A stretch of 64,000 nt of DNA, from NCBI RefSeq assembly GCF_043729335.1, contig NZ_JAYTLQ010000060.1, positions 1 through 64,000 on the forward strand, in the 5' to 3' direction. The notes under the pieces are model-generated. The model was not told where the DNA came from. It ran no database searches and saw only the letters and a list, made by a program, of their open reading frames with translations. Positions 16,375 to 25,502 of this stretch are shown one piece after another (position 1 is the first letter of the stretch; every line of letters starts with the position of its first letter). The translations under genes and the position numbers were made by a program. This stretch comes from Crenothrix sp043729335 (GTDB lineage: Bacteria > Pseudomonadota > Gammaproteobacteria > Methylococcales > Methylomonadaceae).

Positions 16375-17115
16375 ATGAATTACAAAATCATCGCTTTAAG
16401 TATTGCCAGCATCTTATTACTGAATGGGTGCGAATCTATGCAGAAAGCATCTACTGCTATGGGTTCTACTGGCACGGGTGTACTAGCAGGCGTATTAACC
16501 GGTGCGGGTACGGGTATTCTCTGTGACAAATTGACAGGTGGTAAAAACACGGGTGCCTGTGTTGCTGCCGGTATGGCAGTGGGTGCGGCGGCGGGTACTT
16601 GGGCGGCTTCTCTGGATAAGGAACGCGAAAAATCCGTAGCTGGAATGGATTGTGCAACGGTAAAACGACGTATGAATTACCCATCAACGGCAAACACCCC
16701 TAAGGCGGTACTGAGCCTTGCATCACCGTCTTCTCTAGTGGTTAAACCTGGCCAAAAACTGAAAATCCCGGTCAAAATGGACTTGGCATCTCCTGGATCA
16801 GAAGGCAAAGAGGAGGAAGTTGCTTTCAAAATGCAAGCCACAGATGGAAACTTTAACGCCTTAACCAAAGGATGCGGCGGAGATTATTTATTACCCGTCA
16901 CATTTCCAACCGATAAAGAAGGTGTCCATAACGGAATACTCACGTTGATTAACGCTTCTAATGGCAATGAAATTGAAGGAGGAAGCTTAAAGTATTGCTA
17001 TACAGTTTCCAGCAATGGCGTAGACAACAAGTGCGGCGGCATGATTTCTGCCTCTGCTGAACCTGAAAAATTCACCCAACCCAGCAAAAAAAGCAAACAC
17101 AGACGTAGAAGATAA
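16375..17115 (+). CDS. glycine-zipper lipoprotein
   Basis: This 246-residue predicted lipoprotein has signal peptide and lipobox LLNGC (Cys21). After it comes a glycine-zipper hairpin (TGTGVLAGVLTGAGTGILCDKLTGG...VAAGMAVGAAAGTWA), as in OmpA-like/17-kDa antigen membrane-inserting segments. The C-terminal domain is beta-rich (LVVKPGQKLKIPVKMDLASP) and ends in a basic tail KHRRRR. AGGAAG precedes the ATG, 20 bases after the DUF4384 gene. It probably sits at the outer membrane as part of the cluster. No specific function can be assigned. Confidence 0.65.
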   Translation: MNYKIIALSIASILLLNGCESMQKASTAMGSTGTGVLAGVLTGAGTGILCDKLTGGKNTGACVAAGMAVGAAAGTWAASLDKEREKSVAGMDCATVKRRMNYPSTANTPKAVLSLASPSSLVVKPGQKLKIPVKMDLASPGSEGKEEEVAFKMQATDGNFNALTKGCGGDYLLPVTFPTDKEGVHNGILTLINASNGNEIEGGSLKYCYTVSSNGVDNKCGGMISASAEPEKFTQPSKKSKHRRRR

Positions 17116-17194
17116 GAAACGGAAATCTTCTGGGTGTATCGCACACAATCCGATGCGTCCAGAATTAACTATTTAATGCTTATGGAGAAACCTG

Positions 17195-18763
17195 ATGCAG
17201 CTCACGCCACACGCTATGTTGAGAAAAGCAGTTACGCCGCAACTTACCCGCATTTTTTTATTGGGTAGCCTGCTTTTATTAACAGGCTGTGCAACGTTAG
17301 GAGCCAATTTAGCACTTAATTTGGCTAAAGAAGAAGAGGCAAAAGGCTGTGAAGCCTCTGATCCTGGAGAGTTTAAAAAAGTAGAACTAGAAGACTGCGA
17401 ACGAATTTCCAGGCTCATTAAAAAGGCTGGTTTAACGGATGGTTTTGTTGGCTATGATAAGTCAGGTCGCATTAAGCTTAAAGGTAGCTACCGGAATGAA
17501 GAAGAAGTTGATTTAGCGTACATGGTCGCGTTAACGGTAGTTGGCGCCAGTTCTCTGGACATTTCACCAGTTACGCCCAGAGATTTACAAGAAATCAAGA
17601 TGATTAAGCCTTATACAGCTAGTCAACTGTCTGGAAAAAATGGTAATAAATTCGCACTGTTAGTGGGTATATCAAAGTTTCAAAATAAGATAAGTTCCAT
17701 TGAAACCGCCGTTAAAGATGTTGAATCTATAAACACGGCCCTAATTAATAGTGGGTTCAATGAAAAAAATATCACATTACTGACTGATAAGCAGGCTACC
17801 AAAGCAAATATTATCAATGCCATAAAAGAACTTGAGGACAAAGTGACACCTGACGATTCAGTAGTGGTTTATATAAGTACGCACGGTACTCCGCCCAACA
17901 CTTTTGGGAAAATGGGCATTATTCCATATGATCTTAAATCTGATCTAGATCAGGAAGATATGCAAGCTGTCGCAGACAAAGTAAGCAAGGATGAAAGTGG
18001 TGATAATGCAATTATCACCATAGCAAAACAGCGCCACGCATCTCTTAAAACAGCTATTTCATTTGATGATTTACAGGATTTTATAACCAGTATTGACACA
18101 AATAAATTTGTTGCCATTTTGGATACCTGTTACAGCGGTGCAGCATTAGGTGCGCTAACTCGTCCAGTTGGTGGTGCTCAATATGCTCAACGTGAACAAA
18201 ATTACTCGCAAAGCCAAAGCGCTAATAACAAAGAAGAATTGCTGGGTAGCGGTAAACTTTGCGAAGTGAGTGGTTACAGCAATGCAGCATTCCCCGCTGT
18301 GTTACAACAAGCTGCGTTTAATGGTAGCAATGGCTCGAAAGGGTTTTCAAAAGAAAATCAATGTCAGCAAAAAGGTGGAAGTAAAGGCTTAGCGTTAACT
18401 GATGAAATAGCAGTGTCTACTAACGTGATCAATGATGGCGCTGATTATGAATATAGTAAGCTGGAGAGCTTTCGCGCGGCTTTTGGTAACGCCAATACAC
18501 AGTATCAGCAAGGAAAAATTATTCTCACCGCCACCAGTGGCCATGAAAAATCTTTATTCGACCCATCAAAATTATCAAACTCTTATTTTACTTATTATCT
18601 AGTAAAGGGTTTGGAAGATTCTCATGGACAAATATTTCCAGCTTTTGATTATGCAAAAGTCAGAACTCAAAAATTGGTTAATGACACTGAAAGCTGTAGA
18701 ACTCAAACTCCAGAAATGGTGAGTACTCCTAACGCCTGCGTTAACTTCGACTTGTCAAACTAA
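17195..18763 (+). CDS. lipoprotein caspase-like peptidase (C14 family)
   Basis: A 522-residue protein with signal peptide and lipobox LLTGC (Cys32), so predicted to be lipid-anchored outside the inner membrane. Residues about 68-135 resemble a BON-like segment (GRIKLKGSYRNEEEVDLAYMVAL). The caspase-like domain follows (FALLVGISKFQ...AVKDVESI): catalytic His230 in YISTHGTPP and Cys312 in ILDTCYSGAA are both present. Between the Cys and the C-terminus lie two Gly-Ser-Lys-Gly sites (GSKGFSKE, GSKGLALT). The ending TSGHEKSLF...YFTYYLVKGLED is typical of bacterial caspase homologues. Caspase-like enzymes of bacteria mostly cut after Lys/Arg. A good GGAG site precedes the ATG. Confidence 0.85.
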   Translation: MQLTPHAMLRKAVTPQLTRIFLLGSLLLLTGCATLGANLALNLAKEEEAKGCEASDPGEFKKVELEDCERISRLIKKAGLTDGFVGYDKSGRIKLKGSYRNEEEVDLAYMVALTVVGASSLDISPVTPRDLQEIKMIKPYTASQLSGKNGNKFALLVGISKFQNKISSIETAVKDVESINTALINSGFNEKNITLLTDKQATKANIINAIKELEDKVTPDDSVVVYISTHGTPPNTFGKMGIIPYDLKSDLDQEDMQAVADKVSKDESGDNAIITIAKQRHASLKTAISFDDLQDFITSIDTNKFVAILDTCYSGAALGALTRPVGGAQYAQREQNYSQSQSANNKEELLGSGKLCEVSGYSNAAFPAVLQQAAFNGSNGSKGFSKENQCQQKGGSKGLALTDEIAVSTNVINDGADYEYSKLESFRAAFGNANTQYQQGKIILTATSGHEKSLFDPSKLSNSYFTYYLVKGLEDSHGQIFPAFDYAKVRTQKLVNDTESCRTQTPEMVSTPNACVNFDLSN

Positions 18764-18787
18764 CCCGCATTCTTATCAAAAAATAAT

Positions 18788-19588
18788 ATGAATTCCATCA
18801 TAAACTTATTTGCCATATTTTCCGGCACTACCCAGCTACTCATAGGCCACGATCGGATGTCCTATGTGCTGTTATTGTTCTCAGGGCTGGCGCTCGCAGC
18901 AATCTTATGGCTATTGTGCGCTTTTTTTGGCCGCCTTTTTTACAAGCCTTACCGGTTAAGCGTAGGGCAGCATGTCCTCTGTAGTCAACTGGCCATTCTG
19001 GTGATTTTAACCGTGCCAACCTATGCGTCCGCCGTGTATTTACAGCCCAGCTTAGCAGGGATGATTGCCAACTGGCGTGACACATTAGTTAGCAACCAAG
19101 CTTGGAATCATCAACAATTCAAGCGCGAGTATTATGAAATTAAAAAAATGGGATTAGAGGATTTTTCATCTTCACCTGCGCCGGAAAAAGGAGGTACAAC
19201 TATCCCGTTAAAACAGGAGAAATCTCGTATTAAATTGGGGCAAATGGAAGCGGAATCTTCTATTGAAAATTTCGACTTTAATTTCCCGCTTATTTCAAAA
19301 CTGATCGGTGCTAAAACGGCGGTATCTGCCAATACAGTTAGCCAAGACATGAATAATTATTTCAAGACGCATCAGGGTACCATTTATCCCCATGAACGCG
19401 GTGTTCAATTGGCCGTAGAGCAGATTTACAGTGAATTAGAGCCCCAGATTCCACGCATCATTTTTATTATCCGCTTAGCATTAGGTTTACTTACCTTTAT
19501 GGGTTATGCAATTTGCCTTGGCTGGATAGCCTATTCAGCCTTAAAGCAAATACGCATACATTCGGCGCACGCTTTACTTTCTTCATAA
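18788..19588 (+). CDS. membrane protein of the caspase/tubulin cluster
   Basis: A 266-residue protein not recognised as a known family. Hydrophobic segments are at about 25-48 (YVLLLFSGLALAAILWLLCAFF), 62-86 and 222-250 (IIFIIRLALGLLTFMGYAICLGW), with a soluble region of about 130 residues between the second and third. It starts 24 bases after the caspase gene and ends 15 bases before the tubulin-like gene. The tight spacing suggests it links the exported and cytoplasmic parts of the same system. Confidence 0.6.
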   Translation: MNSIINLFAIFSGTTQLLIGHDRMSYVLLLFSGLALAAILWLLCAFFGRLFYKPYRLSVGQHVLCSQLAILVILTVPTYASAVYLQPSLAGMIANWRDTLVSNQAWNHQQFKREYYEIKKMGLEDFSSSPAPEKGGTTIPLKQEKSRIKLGQMEAESSIENFDFNFPLISKLIGAKTAVSANTVSQDMNNYFKTHQGTIYPHERGVQLAVEQIYSELEPQIPRIIFIIRLALGLLTFMGYAICLGWIAYSALKQIRIHSAHALLSS

Positions 19589-19603
19589 CCATACGGAAAT
19601 ACT

Positions 19604-22600
19604 ATGTCTAACAATCATCTGATTATTGGTTTGGGCGGTACTGGCGGTAAAACCATTAAAAATTTACGCAAAGCAATTAATGAAGAGTTTCGCTGCAACG
19701 AGCCTAACCAATCACGTTTTAAACCGGAATCGCCCGTTTATCTTAAATATCTGTACGTCGATTCCAGTAAACCGGATTTAGCTGCCAGTGAAAAATGGCG
19801 CACGCAAGACGATATTGGCAGTGATATCGGCTTAAATAAGGAAAGCCTGTTTTCTATTTCTCAAAATAATCTGAGTGTGCGTCTAAATGATGCGCAGCAT
19901 TATCCGATTACCCATCGTTACATTGGTAAAAAAGAAGACTGGTCGGAAATTTTTTCGTCCATGAATATTAATGAAACAGCGGGGGGACAAATCCGTCGCT
20001 TAGGAGTAGCTTTATTTGAACCGGAGTGTACTAATTTTGCTACCCATGTACTGACACTTACACACCAACTGGAAAGCGCCAGCACCCAACAAGGTGTGCA
20101 ATTCCATGTTTGTAGCGGTCTGGCCGGTGGTACTGGCAGTGGTTCTTTTTTGCATGTGGTTGCACAGCTGCGGGCTAAATTTCCTGATTCTGCACACTAC
20201 CCTATCTATTTATATCTATTGTTACCCGAAGAAAACTCGCCTTGGGCAAGTAATGGCGAAAAAACCAATTATTATGCCAATGGTTATGCCGCGTTACAGG
20301 AGTTAAATGCTTATCTGGTATCGGATGCCAGCGAAACTCCCAATAAAGGTGGTCCGCTGTTTGCCCCGATTGATTTAACCGGGCAAACGCAACGCTTTGA
20401 AAATACCAGTTTGGGCAACGCGTCTAAATTAAAGGATCGTTTGCAGGGTTGTTTCATCCTTGATAACGTCAATGAAGCCAGCATTAAAATACCTGTGCAA
20501 GAAGTTACGCAACTGTTTGCACAATTGCTGTACCAACGGGTATTTCTGCTGGATGATCCAGCCGCCTCTATTCCTCAAAACGTAAAATCGGCTATTTCTC
20601 TGGAAAATTTTAATATTCCTGATGAAGCAAAAGCCAGTGACAGTAATTTTAAATTGCGTACTGTGCGTTTGCAGACCTTTGGCGTTAAAAAAATTGTTAT
20701 TCCAGACGAGGAAATTCGTGAACATCTGGCCGCCTGCTTTGCTGAACAATCAATTTTGCAAATGCTCTACAACAATTGGATGTCCGGGGATACCCGTTAT
20801 CGTTCCGAACCTAAAAATCAATCTTTTGCTGACTTTGTTCAAAAAGATGCCAACCGTCGGCCCTGGAAATTAACCAATACCCAGATTACCTTATCGGAAG
20901 GTTTGCTAGAAACCGAGAGCACTGCCCGTTGGAATGATATTAACAGTGAATGGACACAAACGGCTAATGAGGTCAAAAACAAAGCCTGGAAAATACCGAT
21001 ACAGGATGGCCGCGATGACCGTCTGGATTTATTGCAAAAAGCCTTTCAGGATCACTATGACAAGCATTTTAGAAATATCGGCGTCGAGGCATTTTACAAA
21101 TCCAAGCAGGATGATTTAGGACGGGAAAACACGCACATCGCAGAAGTCTGTAACGCAGTACAAGCTTGGATGTATCAAAAATGGCAGGAAGGCGAGTACG
21201 GCTTTATTGATGTGCAAACCTTATTAAGCGAGTTGATTGAAGATATAAAAGACAGGGGTGGGAAAATAGCCGAACGTTTAAAAGTGACGGAAAGTCGTCG
21301 TAGCGAGTTATTAGACCTTATTTCAAGAAACAAGGATGTGTGGGGGAACGTGGGTATTTTTGGCAGAATGGCAGGTAAGCGTGAAGCGCTGTTCGATACC
21401 CAAACTGAATGCTTGAGAGAATATTACGAGCTGCAAACCTGGAATATTGCTTGGCGCTTTGCCGAACAACTTCTACAACGTTGCCTGATTGAATTGCGGG
21501 ATAAGACACAAATTACATTTATAGAATTTAAACGTAGCATCGAAGATACACAACAATTTTTTGATAAACGCCGTGTTGCTACTTGCCGTTCTCAAGAAAG
21601 TACTGATATTAAACAAAATCTAATTAAATTTTACGAACCCGACAAAGTACAGGAGTTCTGTCGTAGCCTGTTAACCTCGGAAAGCAAGCAAAAACAATGG
21701 GCACAGCGGTCACGCTCGGAATTTGTTACTGCCGCTGAAGCAAATAAAATTGATACGCGCAGCAAAGAAAAATATTTCGGCGCTCTGCTCTGTCATGGCG
21801 ACTTAAAAAACACACTTGAGCAGGTTGCCCGCAAGAATTCAGAAGAAGCACATGATGATGAGACTGGCCTGAATAACCGTTTAATTGGTGCCAATATTGT
21901 GTCACGCTTGGCAGGCCAATTTCAGGATCGGGAAAAATTACGTAGCTATATCCGCGATATAGTAGCAAGTACTCAAACCTTTATGCGCTTTAATCAAAGC
22001 GAAATTACCACCTCTCCCAGTGCAGTGATGGCAGTTATTCTGCCGCGTTGTGATGAGGTAAAAGCTTTTCGCGATGAGCTGGCGAATTTGTTTATGAGCA
22101 ACCAAACACCGGGTATCACTATGTGTATAGTGGATAGCGCTCGTAATCTTAACCAGATTTCATTGGTGAGCTTTAAGTTTGGTTTTCCGCTAAGGTTTTT
22201 ACAGCCAGTACAATTTCTGAAAGAAAAATATGATTTGCGGACGCAACAAAATCCGGCCCGGGCGCGTCTTGAAGTACATATCGAAGATCATCCTGCTAAC
22301 CGGTTACCGGAATTATTCCGTCCACGTCCTGACCAGATGGGCATCCGTATTTTGCCGTTATATCAATTGGCAATGGCACTGGAGTTGTTACAAGCCCAAC
22401 ACGATCCGGTCACCAACAAGCAACGTTGGCGGCTGAAAACACTGGATGCCGATGGTTTACCTGAATACCACTTTTATCCAAACGACGTGCTTTCTTTGTT
22501 GATAGCGACGTTTGATAGCATTGTGTTAACGGCTAGTGCATTACAAGAAGCACTCAATAGCGCGACTGAAGAGCAAGTGTTTTACCTTGAAAAAGCCGTT

Positions 22601-22783
22601 AATCCCGTTATTAAATCTGAGCATTACAAGGCAGCCACCAATCGCGATCCATTAAAGGTTAAATTACGTGAACAATTGGGAACCGTGTTAACGCATCGCG
22701 GCAATAATGTCGAAGATATTTTTTATGGAAAATTACGCGAGAGTACCAAAAATACCATCGTGTTAATTGACAACGCAGTCTGA
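19604..22783 (+). CDS. large tubulin/FtsZ-like GTPase (Tubulin_2 type)
   Basis: A 1059-residue protein with no signal peptide, so cytoplasmic. The N-terminus has GLGGTGGKT (residues 9-17) and the tubulin/FtsZ phosphate-binding signature GGTGSGS at 175-181, preceded by HVCSGLA. Together they identify the FtsZ/tubulin fold in a long bacterial form with a helical C-terminal extension of several hundred residues. Proteins of this type have been noted in comparative genomics as tubulin-superfamily members linked to membrane remodelling. None in this arrangement is known to me. GGAAAT lies before the ATG. Polymerisation and GTP use are inferred from motifs. Confidence 0.85.
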   Translation: MSNNHLIIGLGGTGGKTIKNLRKAINEEFRCNEPNQSRFKPESPVYLKYLYVDSSKPDLAASEKWRTQDDIGSDIGLNKESLFSISQNNLSVRLNDAQHYPITHRYIGKKEDWSEIFSSMNINETAGGQIRRLGVALFEPECTNFATHVLTLTHQLESASTQQGVQFHVCSGLAGGTGSGSFLHVVAQLRAKFPDSAHYPIYLYLLLPEENSPWASNGEKTNYYANGYAALQELNAYLVSDASETPNKGGPLFAPIDLTGQTQRFENTSLGNASKLKDRLQGCFILDNVNEASIKIPVQEVTQLFAQLLYQRVFLLDDPAASIPQNVKSAISLENFNIPDEAKASDSNFKLRTVRLQTFGVKKIVIPDEEIREHLAACFAEQSILQMLYNNWMSGDTRYRSEPKNQSFADFVQKDANRRPWKLTNTQITLSEGLLETESTARWNDINSEWTQTANEVKNKAWKIPIQDGRDDRLDLLQKAFQDHYDKHFRNIGVEAFYKSKQDDLGRENTHIAEVCNAVQAWMYQKWQEGEYGFIDVQTLLSELIEDIKDRGGKIAERLKVTESRRSELLDLISRNKDVWGNVGIFGRMAGKREALFDTQTECLREYYELQTWNIAWRFAEQLLQRCLIELRDKTQITFIEFKRSIEDTQQFFDKRRVATCRSQESTDIKQNLIKFYEPDKVQEFCRSLLTSESKQKQWAQRSRSEFVTAAEANKIDTRSKEKYFGALLCHGDLKNTLEQVARKNSEEAHDDETGLNNRLIGANIVSRLAGQFQDREKLRSYIRDIVASTQTFMRFNQSEITTSPSAVMAVILPRCDEVKAFRDELANLFMSNQTPGITMCIVDSARNLNQISLVSFKFGFPLRFLQPVQFLKEKYDLRTQQNPARARLEVHIEDHPANRLPELFRPRPDQMGIRILPLYQLAMALELLQAQHDPVTNKQRWRLKTLDADGLPEYHFYPNDVLSLLIATFDSIVLTASALQEALNSATEEQVFYLEKAVNPVIKSEHYKAATNRDPLKVKLREQLGTVLTHRGNNVEDIFYGKLRESTKNTIVLIDNAV

Positions 22784-22807
22784 TATTTATAATTTTTGGA
22801 GTTTAAG

Positions 22808-23647
22808 ATGGCACAAGCAGCAACAGCCAGATGTAGAAATAGAGTCAATTGCGACTTGGCACTCAGGGCTGAGTTAATTGAAATTCCCCAAGACGGCAGA
22901 TGTCCTGAATGTCGGCAACCACTACAAACTGAGGCAAACAGCAGTGGCAGCGCAACCGATGAGGCACGGCGCAAACGCATACGCTTGATTGTATTAAGTG
23001 GTGGGGCAGTGAGTCTATGTCTAGCAGGTTTACTGGTATGGGGCTTGCAAGGAACTGATGCACCAGCACCAGAGGTAACCGGCATGGATATAGCCAGTAT
23101 GGAAGCGTCTAACATTAAGCAGCTTGAACCACCTGCCGGTGAATCGCCTCCGCCGTTGCCACCTGTAGCATTAGAACCAGTATCCACTGCACCATCACTG
23201 GAAACTCAACAAGATATAAAACAGGGAATGGTATTTGTATCACTGGCAAAACAGAATCCAAAAACCCGAAGTGAGAATATTCAGAATGCTTTAGTTGAGT
23301 TTGATAATGCCATTAAAAAGGAAGAGGCTCAAGGGCGTTGTTTCGCTATAGCTTATATGAATAGAGGCGTGGCTTATTGGCAAGATAAAAAACTCAATCT
23401 AGCTGAAAAAGATTTGCTTAAGGCCAGTGAATGCGATCCCAAAAGTCCGATTGTTTTTTATAATTTGGCATCCTACTACGCGGCAATTAACAAAACCGAC
23501 TTAGCCTTGGAACCCCTAGATAAAGCGCTTGATCTAGGCTTTAAAGATTGCGATGTATTACGTAAAGATTCCGATTTGAAAAATCTGCGTAAACAGAAAG
23601 ATTTTCGTCGGGTATTAGAGAAACATTCGTTGTTTTGTTTGGGATAG
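22808..23647 (+). CDS. zinc-ribbon, transmembrane and TPR protein
   Basis: A 279-residue protein from the ATG at 22808 (TGGAG upstream). Residues 9-35 form a zinc-ribbon-like cluster (Cys9, Cys15, Cys32, Cys35). One transmembrane helix spans about 58-80 after a basic RRKRIR. A proline-rich linker follows, then TPR-like repeats from about 150 (AYMNRGVAYWQDKKLNLAEKDL; FYNLASYYAAINKTDLALEPL). The charge pattern puts the zinc ribbon in the cytoplasm and the TPR part in the periplasm. It is the last gene of the cluster, 24 bases after the tubulin-like gene, and could connect the GTPase with exported partners. Confidence 0.7.
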   Translation: MAQAATARCRNRVNCDLALRAELIEIPQDGRCPECRQPLQTEANSSGSATDEARRKRIRLIVLSGGAVSLCLAGLLVWGLQGTDAPAPEVTGMDIASMEASNIKQLEPPAGESPPPLPPVALEPVSTAPSLETQQDIKQGMVFVSLAKQNPKTRSENIQNALVEFDNAIKKEEAQGRCFAIAYMNRGVAYWQDKKLNLAEKDLLKASECDPKSPIVFYNLASYYAAINKTDLALEPLDKALDLGFKDCDVLRKDSDLKNLRKQKDFRRVLEKHSLFCLG

Positions 23648-23790
23648 GGATATAGGTGCTTGAAGTCCCATGGAACGAAACCGTAATGCGACTAATTAAC
23701 CAAAACGATTATAATCAAGGCTAAAGTATCAATAGACTTTCAAAATCTGCTAATGCCATGTGTTTTCAAAAATCTTCGATCGGATTTATT

Positions 23791-23827
23791 AGCCGAAAGC
23801 CATAGTAGACTTGGCTTTCGGCTTTTC
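23791..23827 (+). terminator. hairpin terminator after the caspase/tubulin cluster
   Basis: A perfect 12-bp stem AGCCGAAAGCCA / TGGCTTTCGGCT with a nine-base loop is followed by TTTT. It is positioned about 145 bases after the last gene of the cluster. Confidence 0.7.
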
Positions 23828-24077
23828 CGGTCAGACATCAGATAAATGCTGGGGAAAACTACCTACCCATACTCTGGCTAAGACTTCGTTCTAGGCCAAA
23901 GCTGGACGCTAATTCGTAATCCAAGGTCTTTTGGAGACTTTGTTTTTCCCTTTCAATTCTCGGATCCCAGCCGTTTTTTTCCGCTTTAATTGCGAAGTCA
24001 TCCTGTAGTATTGGAGGGTATGGTCAGGCGGATATGTTCATCGAAAACTAGGCTGAGTATCATCAATAGTTGACTAC

Positions 24078-24109
24078 AAAACCACATGGTTATTGCCATG
24101 TGGTTTTTT
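24078..24109 (+). terminator. rho-independent terminator
   Basis: Stem AAAACCACATGG / CCATGTGGTTTT with a six-base loop, continuing into six T residues. The A-run on the left side would also let it work on the minus strand. Confidence 0.75.
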
Positions 24110-24150
24110 ACATTCCGCGTAAATTAATCCGACAAGCAGTAAAATACAAT

Positions 24151-24330
24151 AATGGGTTTTTTTGATGGTTTTGGGTGTTTTTTTAGTGTGGTTTTTTGGG
24201 CAAAAATTGGAGTGTTATTGTGATGGGTGAAGCGAGATGATTTTGTGTTATTGAGATGCAAAAATAACAGGTGGGTGAGTGTTTTTAGAGGGTTAAATTG
24301 GGTGGATTTTGATGGTTTTTGGCGAAATAT
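24151..24330. other. C-depleted, G/T-rich tract
   Basis: About 180 bases contain only about five C residues on the + strand, while G and T dominate (repeated GATGG, GGTTTT and GGGTG words). No frame, hairpin or exact repeat explains it. It ends about 210 bases before the tRNA-Lys gene. Confidence 0.6.
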
Positions 24331-24540
24331 TTTTCGAAGAATAAAGGTAAAAAGTTCGAAGAATGAATGTAAAAATTACAAAAACTACAAACTTTGATAA
24401 TGTGGAAATTAAGCATCTGTGTATCCTCAATTTTGAGGGTAAAAACAAGACTACTAGTAAAATCACTGTAGTCGATGGTTTTAGTACACAGTTACTAAAG
24501 CTTCTTATCCTTAAAAAGCTATTTAATTCAATAAGTTAAT

Positions 24541-24616
24541 TGGTGGGTCGCATGCGATTCGAACGCATGACCATCGCATTAAAAGTGCGGTGCTCTACCG
24601 GCTGAGCTAGCGACCC
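24541..24616 (-). tRNA. tRNA-Lys (anticodon TTT)
   Basis: On the minus strand a full cloverleaf reads GGGTCGC acceptor, GCTCAGCCGGTAGAGC D-arm, anticodon loop CTTTTAA with anticodon TTT, GTTCGAATC T-loop and a GCGACCC closing strand. The CCA end is encoded (TGG at 24541-24543). Length is 76 bases with CCA. Confidence 0.96.
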
Positions 24617-24944
24617 GACAAGAACCGCCCATTATAGTGATATTTACTCAGTCTTGCAAGTAATTATTTCTTTTCACACAGAACGAGCGCGTTATGTTGA
24701 CACTTGACAGACAAGATTTGGTAAATTAGGCGAATTTTAGAGATGTAGTGCAGAAAGCAATGTATGGGTTCTAAGCCTAGCATAAGCACGACCGACACCT
24801 TAAGGCGTAGGTAGTCAATGCTATCGAAATTAGCCATTGCAACTACTTTTTATAGCCAATTTGTCTTCTTTACGCACCGATTTTAAAGCCGCCATGACTG
24901 TTTCATCACGTTTTGGCGTGTAGCTATTTTGAAAATGCCCAAAA
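24617..24944. other. intergenic region upstream of tRNA-Lys
   Basis: It should contain the tRNA promoter, read on the minus strand. A 55-codon minus-strand open stretch (24833-24997) overlaps the end of the DUF1415 gene in another frame; I did not accept it as a gene. Confidence 0.4.
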
Positions 24945-25502
24945 TCAATAGCACGCGGCCAATAACTCAACCATTTTAGCCAATCCCAGTTTTCGGGTTA
25001 AGGTGACATTTTGCTTAGGGATATTTTGTGGATTAGGAAAATTGGCCAAGGCTTTTTCAATGCTGCTTTCACGTAACAAGTGCAACATGGGGTACGGTGA
25101 ACGATTTGTGTAATTAGCAGGATCATTTGGCTTTGCGCCGTCAAAACAATAATCTGGATGAAAGCTGGCCAGTTGGTAAACTCCTTCATAACCTTGTTGA
25201 ATTAACAATTCTTCTGCGTAATTAAGCAAATCCAGGTAAGCTTCAAAATCTGCAAACGCAGACGTATAAATCAGCAGCGTTGTTTCAATTGTGTCGTCCG
25301 TATCCAAGTGTTCACATTCATCCATTAGCAGTTGCAAGCAATTGTCAATTGCAGTGTCATCAATAATACTAAAACGGATGCTGTTGCGGGTTAATGATTG
25401 CTTGGCAAAAGGGCAGAAGTTGTGGGCAATCACAATGGATTTTAACCAGTTTTCAGTGGCTATTTTATGTGTGTGGAAGAGCTGTAAATCATCGTGAAGC
25501 AT
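24945..25502 (-). CDS. DUF1415 family protein
   Basis: A 185-residue protein from the ATG at 25502; a TTG ten codons earlier is a weaker start. Conserved family stretches are NFCPFAKQ, GVYQLASFHPDYCFDGA and DPANYTNRSPYPMLHLLRE. DUF1415 is a widespread proteobacterial family of unknown function. Its invariant Cys/His/Asp residues suggest an enzyme. It stands alone between tRNA-Lys and a divergent metalloprotease gene. Confidence 0.85.
   Translation of the reverse strand: MLHDDLQLFHTHKIATENWLKSIVIAHNFCPFAKQSLTRNSIRFSIIDDTAIDNCLQLLMDECEHLDTDDTIETTLLIYTSAFADFEAYLDLLNYAEELLIQQGYEGVYQLASFHPDYCFDGAKPNDPANYTNRSPYPMLHLLRESSIEKALANFPNPQNIPKQNVTLTRKLGLAKMVELLAACY

Larger units (their letters stand above)
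23648..24540. other. 900-base intergenic region between the tubulin cluster and tRNA-Lys
   Basis: No gene was seen. It holds two hairpin terminators (23791-23827 and 24078-24109) and a strongly C-depleted stretch (24151-24330). After that come two tandem near-repeats of TTCGAAGAAT at about 24333-24365. Confidence 0.6.

Noticed and set aside
22723..23187. 154-codon minus-strand frame inside the tubulin cluster
   Set aside because: It is antisense to the end of the tubulin-like gene and to the zinc-ribbon gene, has no ribosome site and has low-complexity composition.
24541..24616. tRNA-Lys as integration site of an island covering 1-24.5 kb
   Set aside because: No integrase and no direct repeat of the tRNA 3' end was seen inside the window, so the idea has no support here.
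24833..24997. 55-codon minus-strand open stretch (NWDWLKWLSYWPRAIDFG...) overlapping the end of the DUF1415 gene
   Set aside because: It has protein-like composition, but no start codon with a ribosome site, no known match, and it overlaps a better gene. It could be a remnant, but it cannot be supported.
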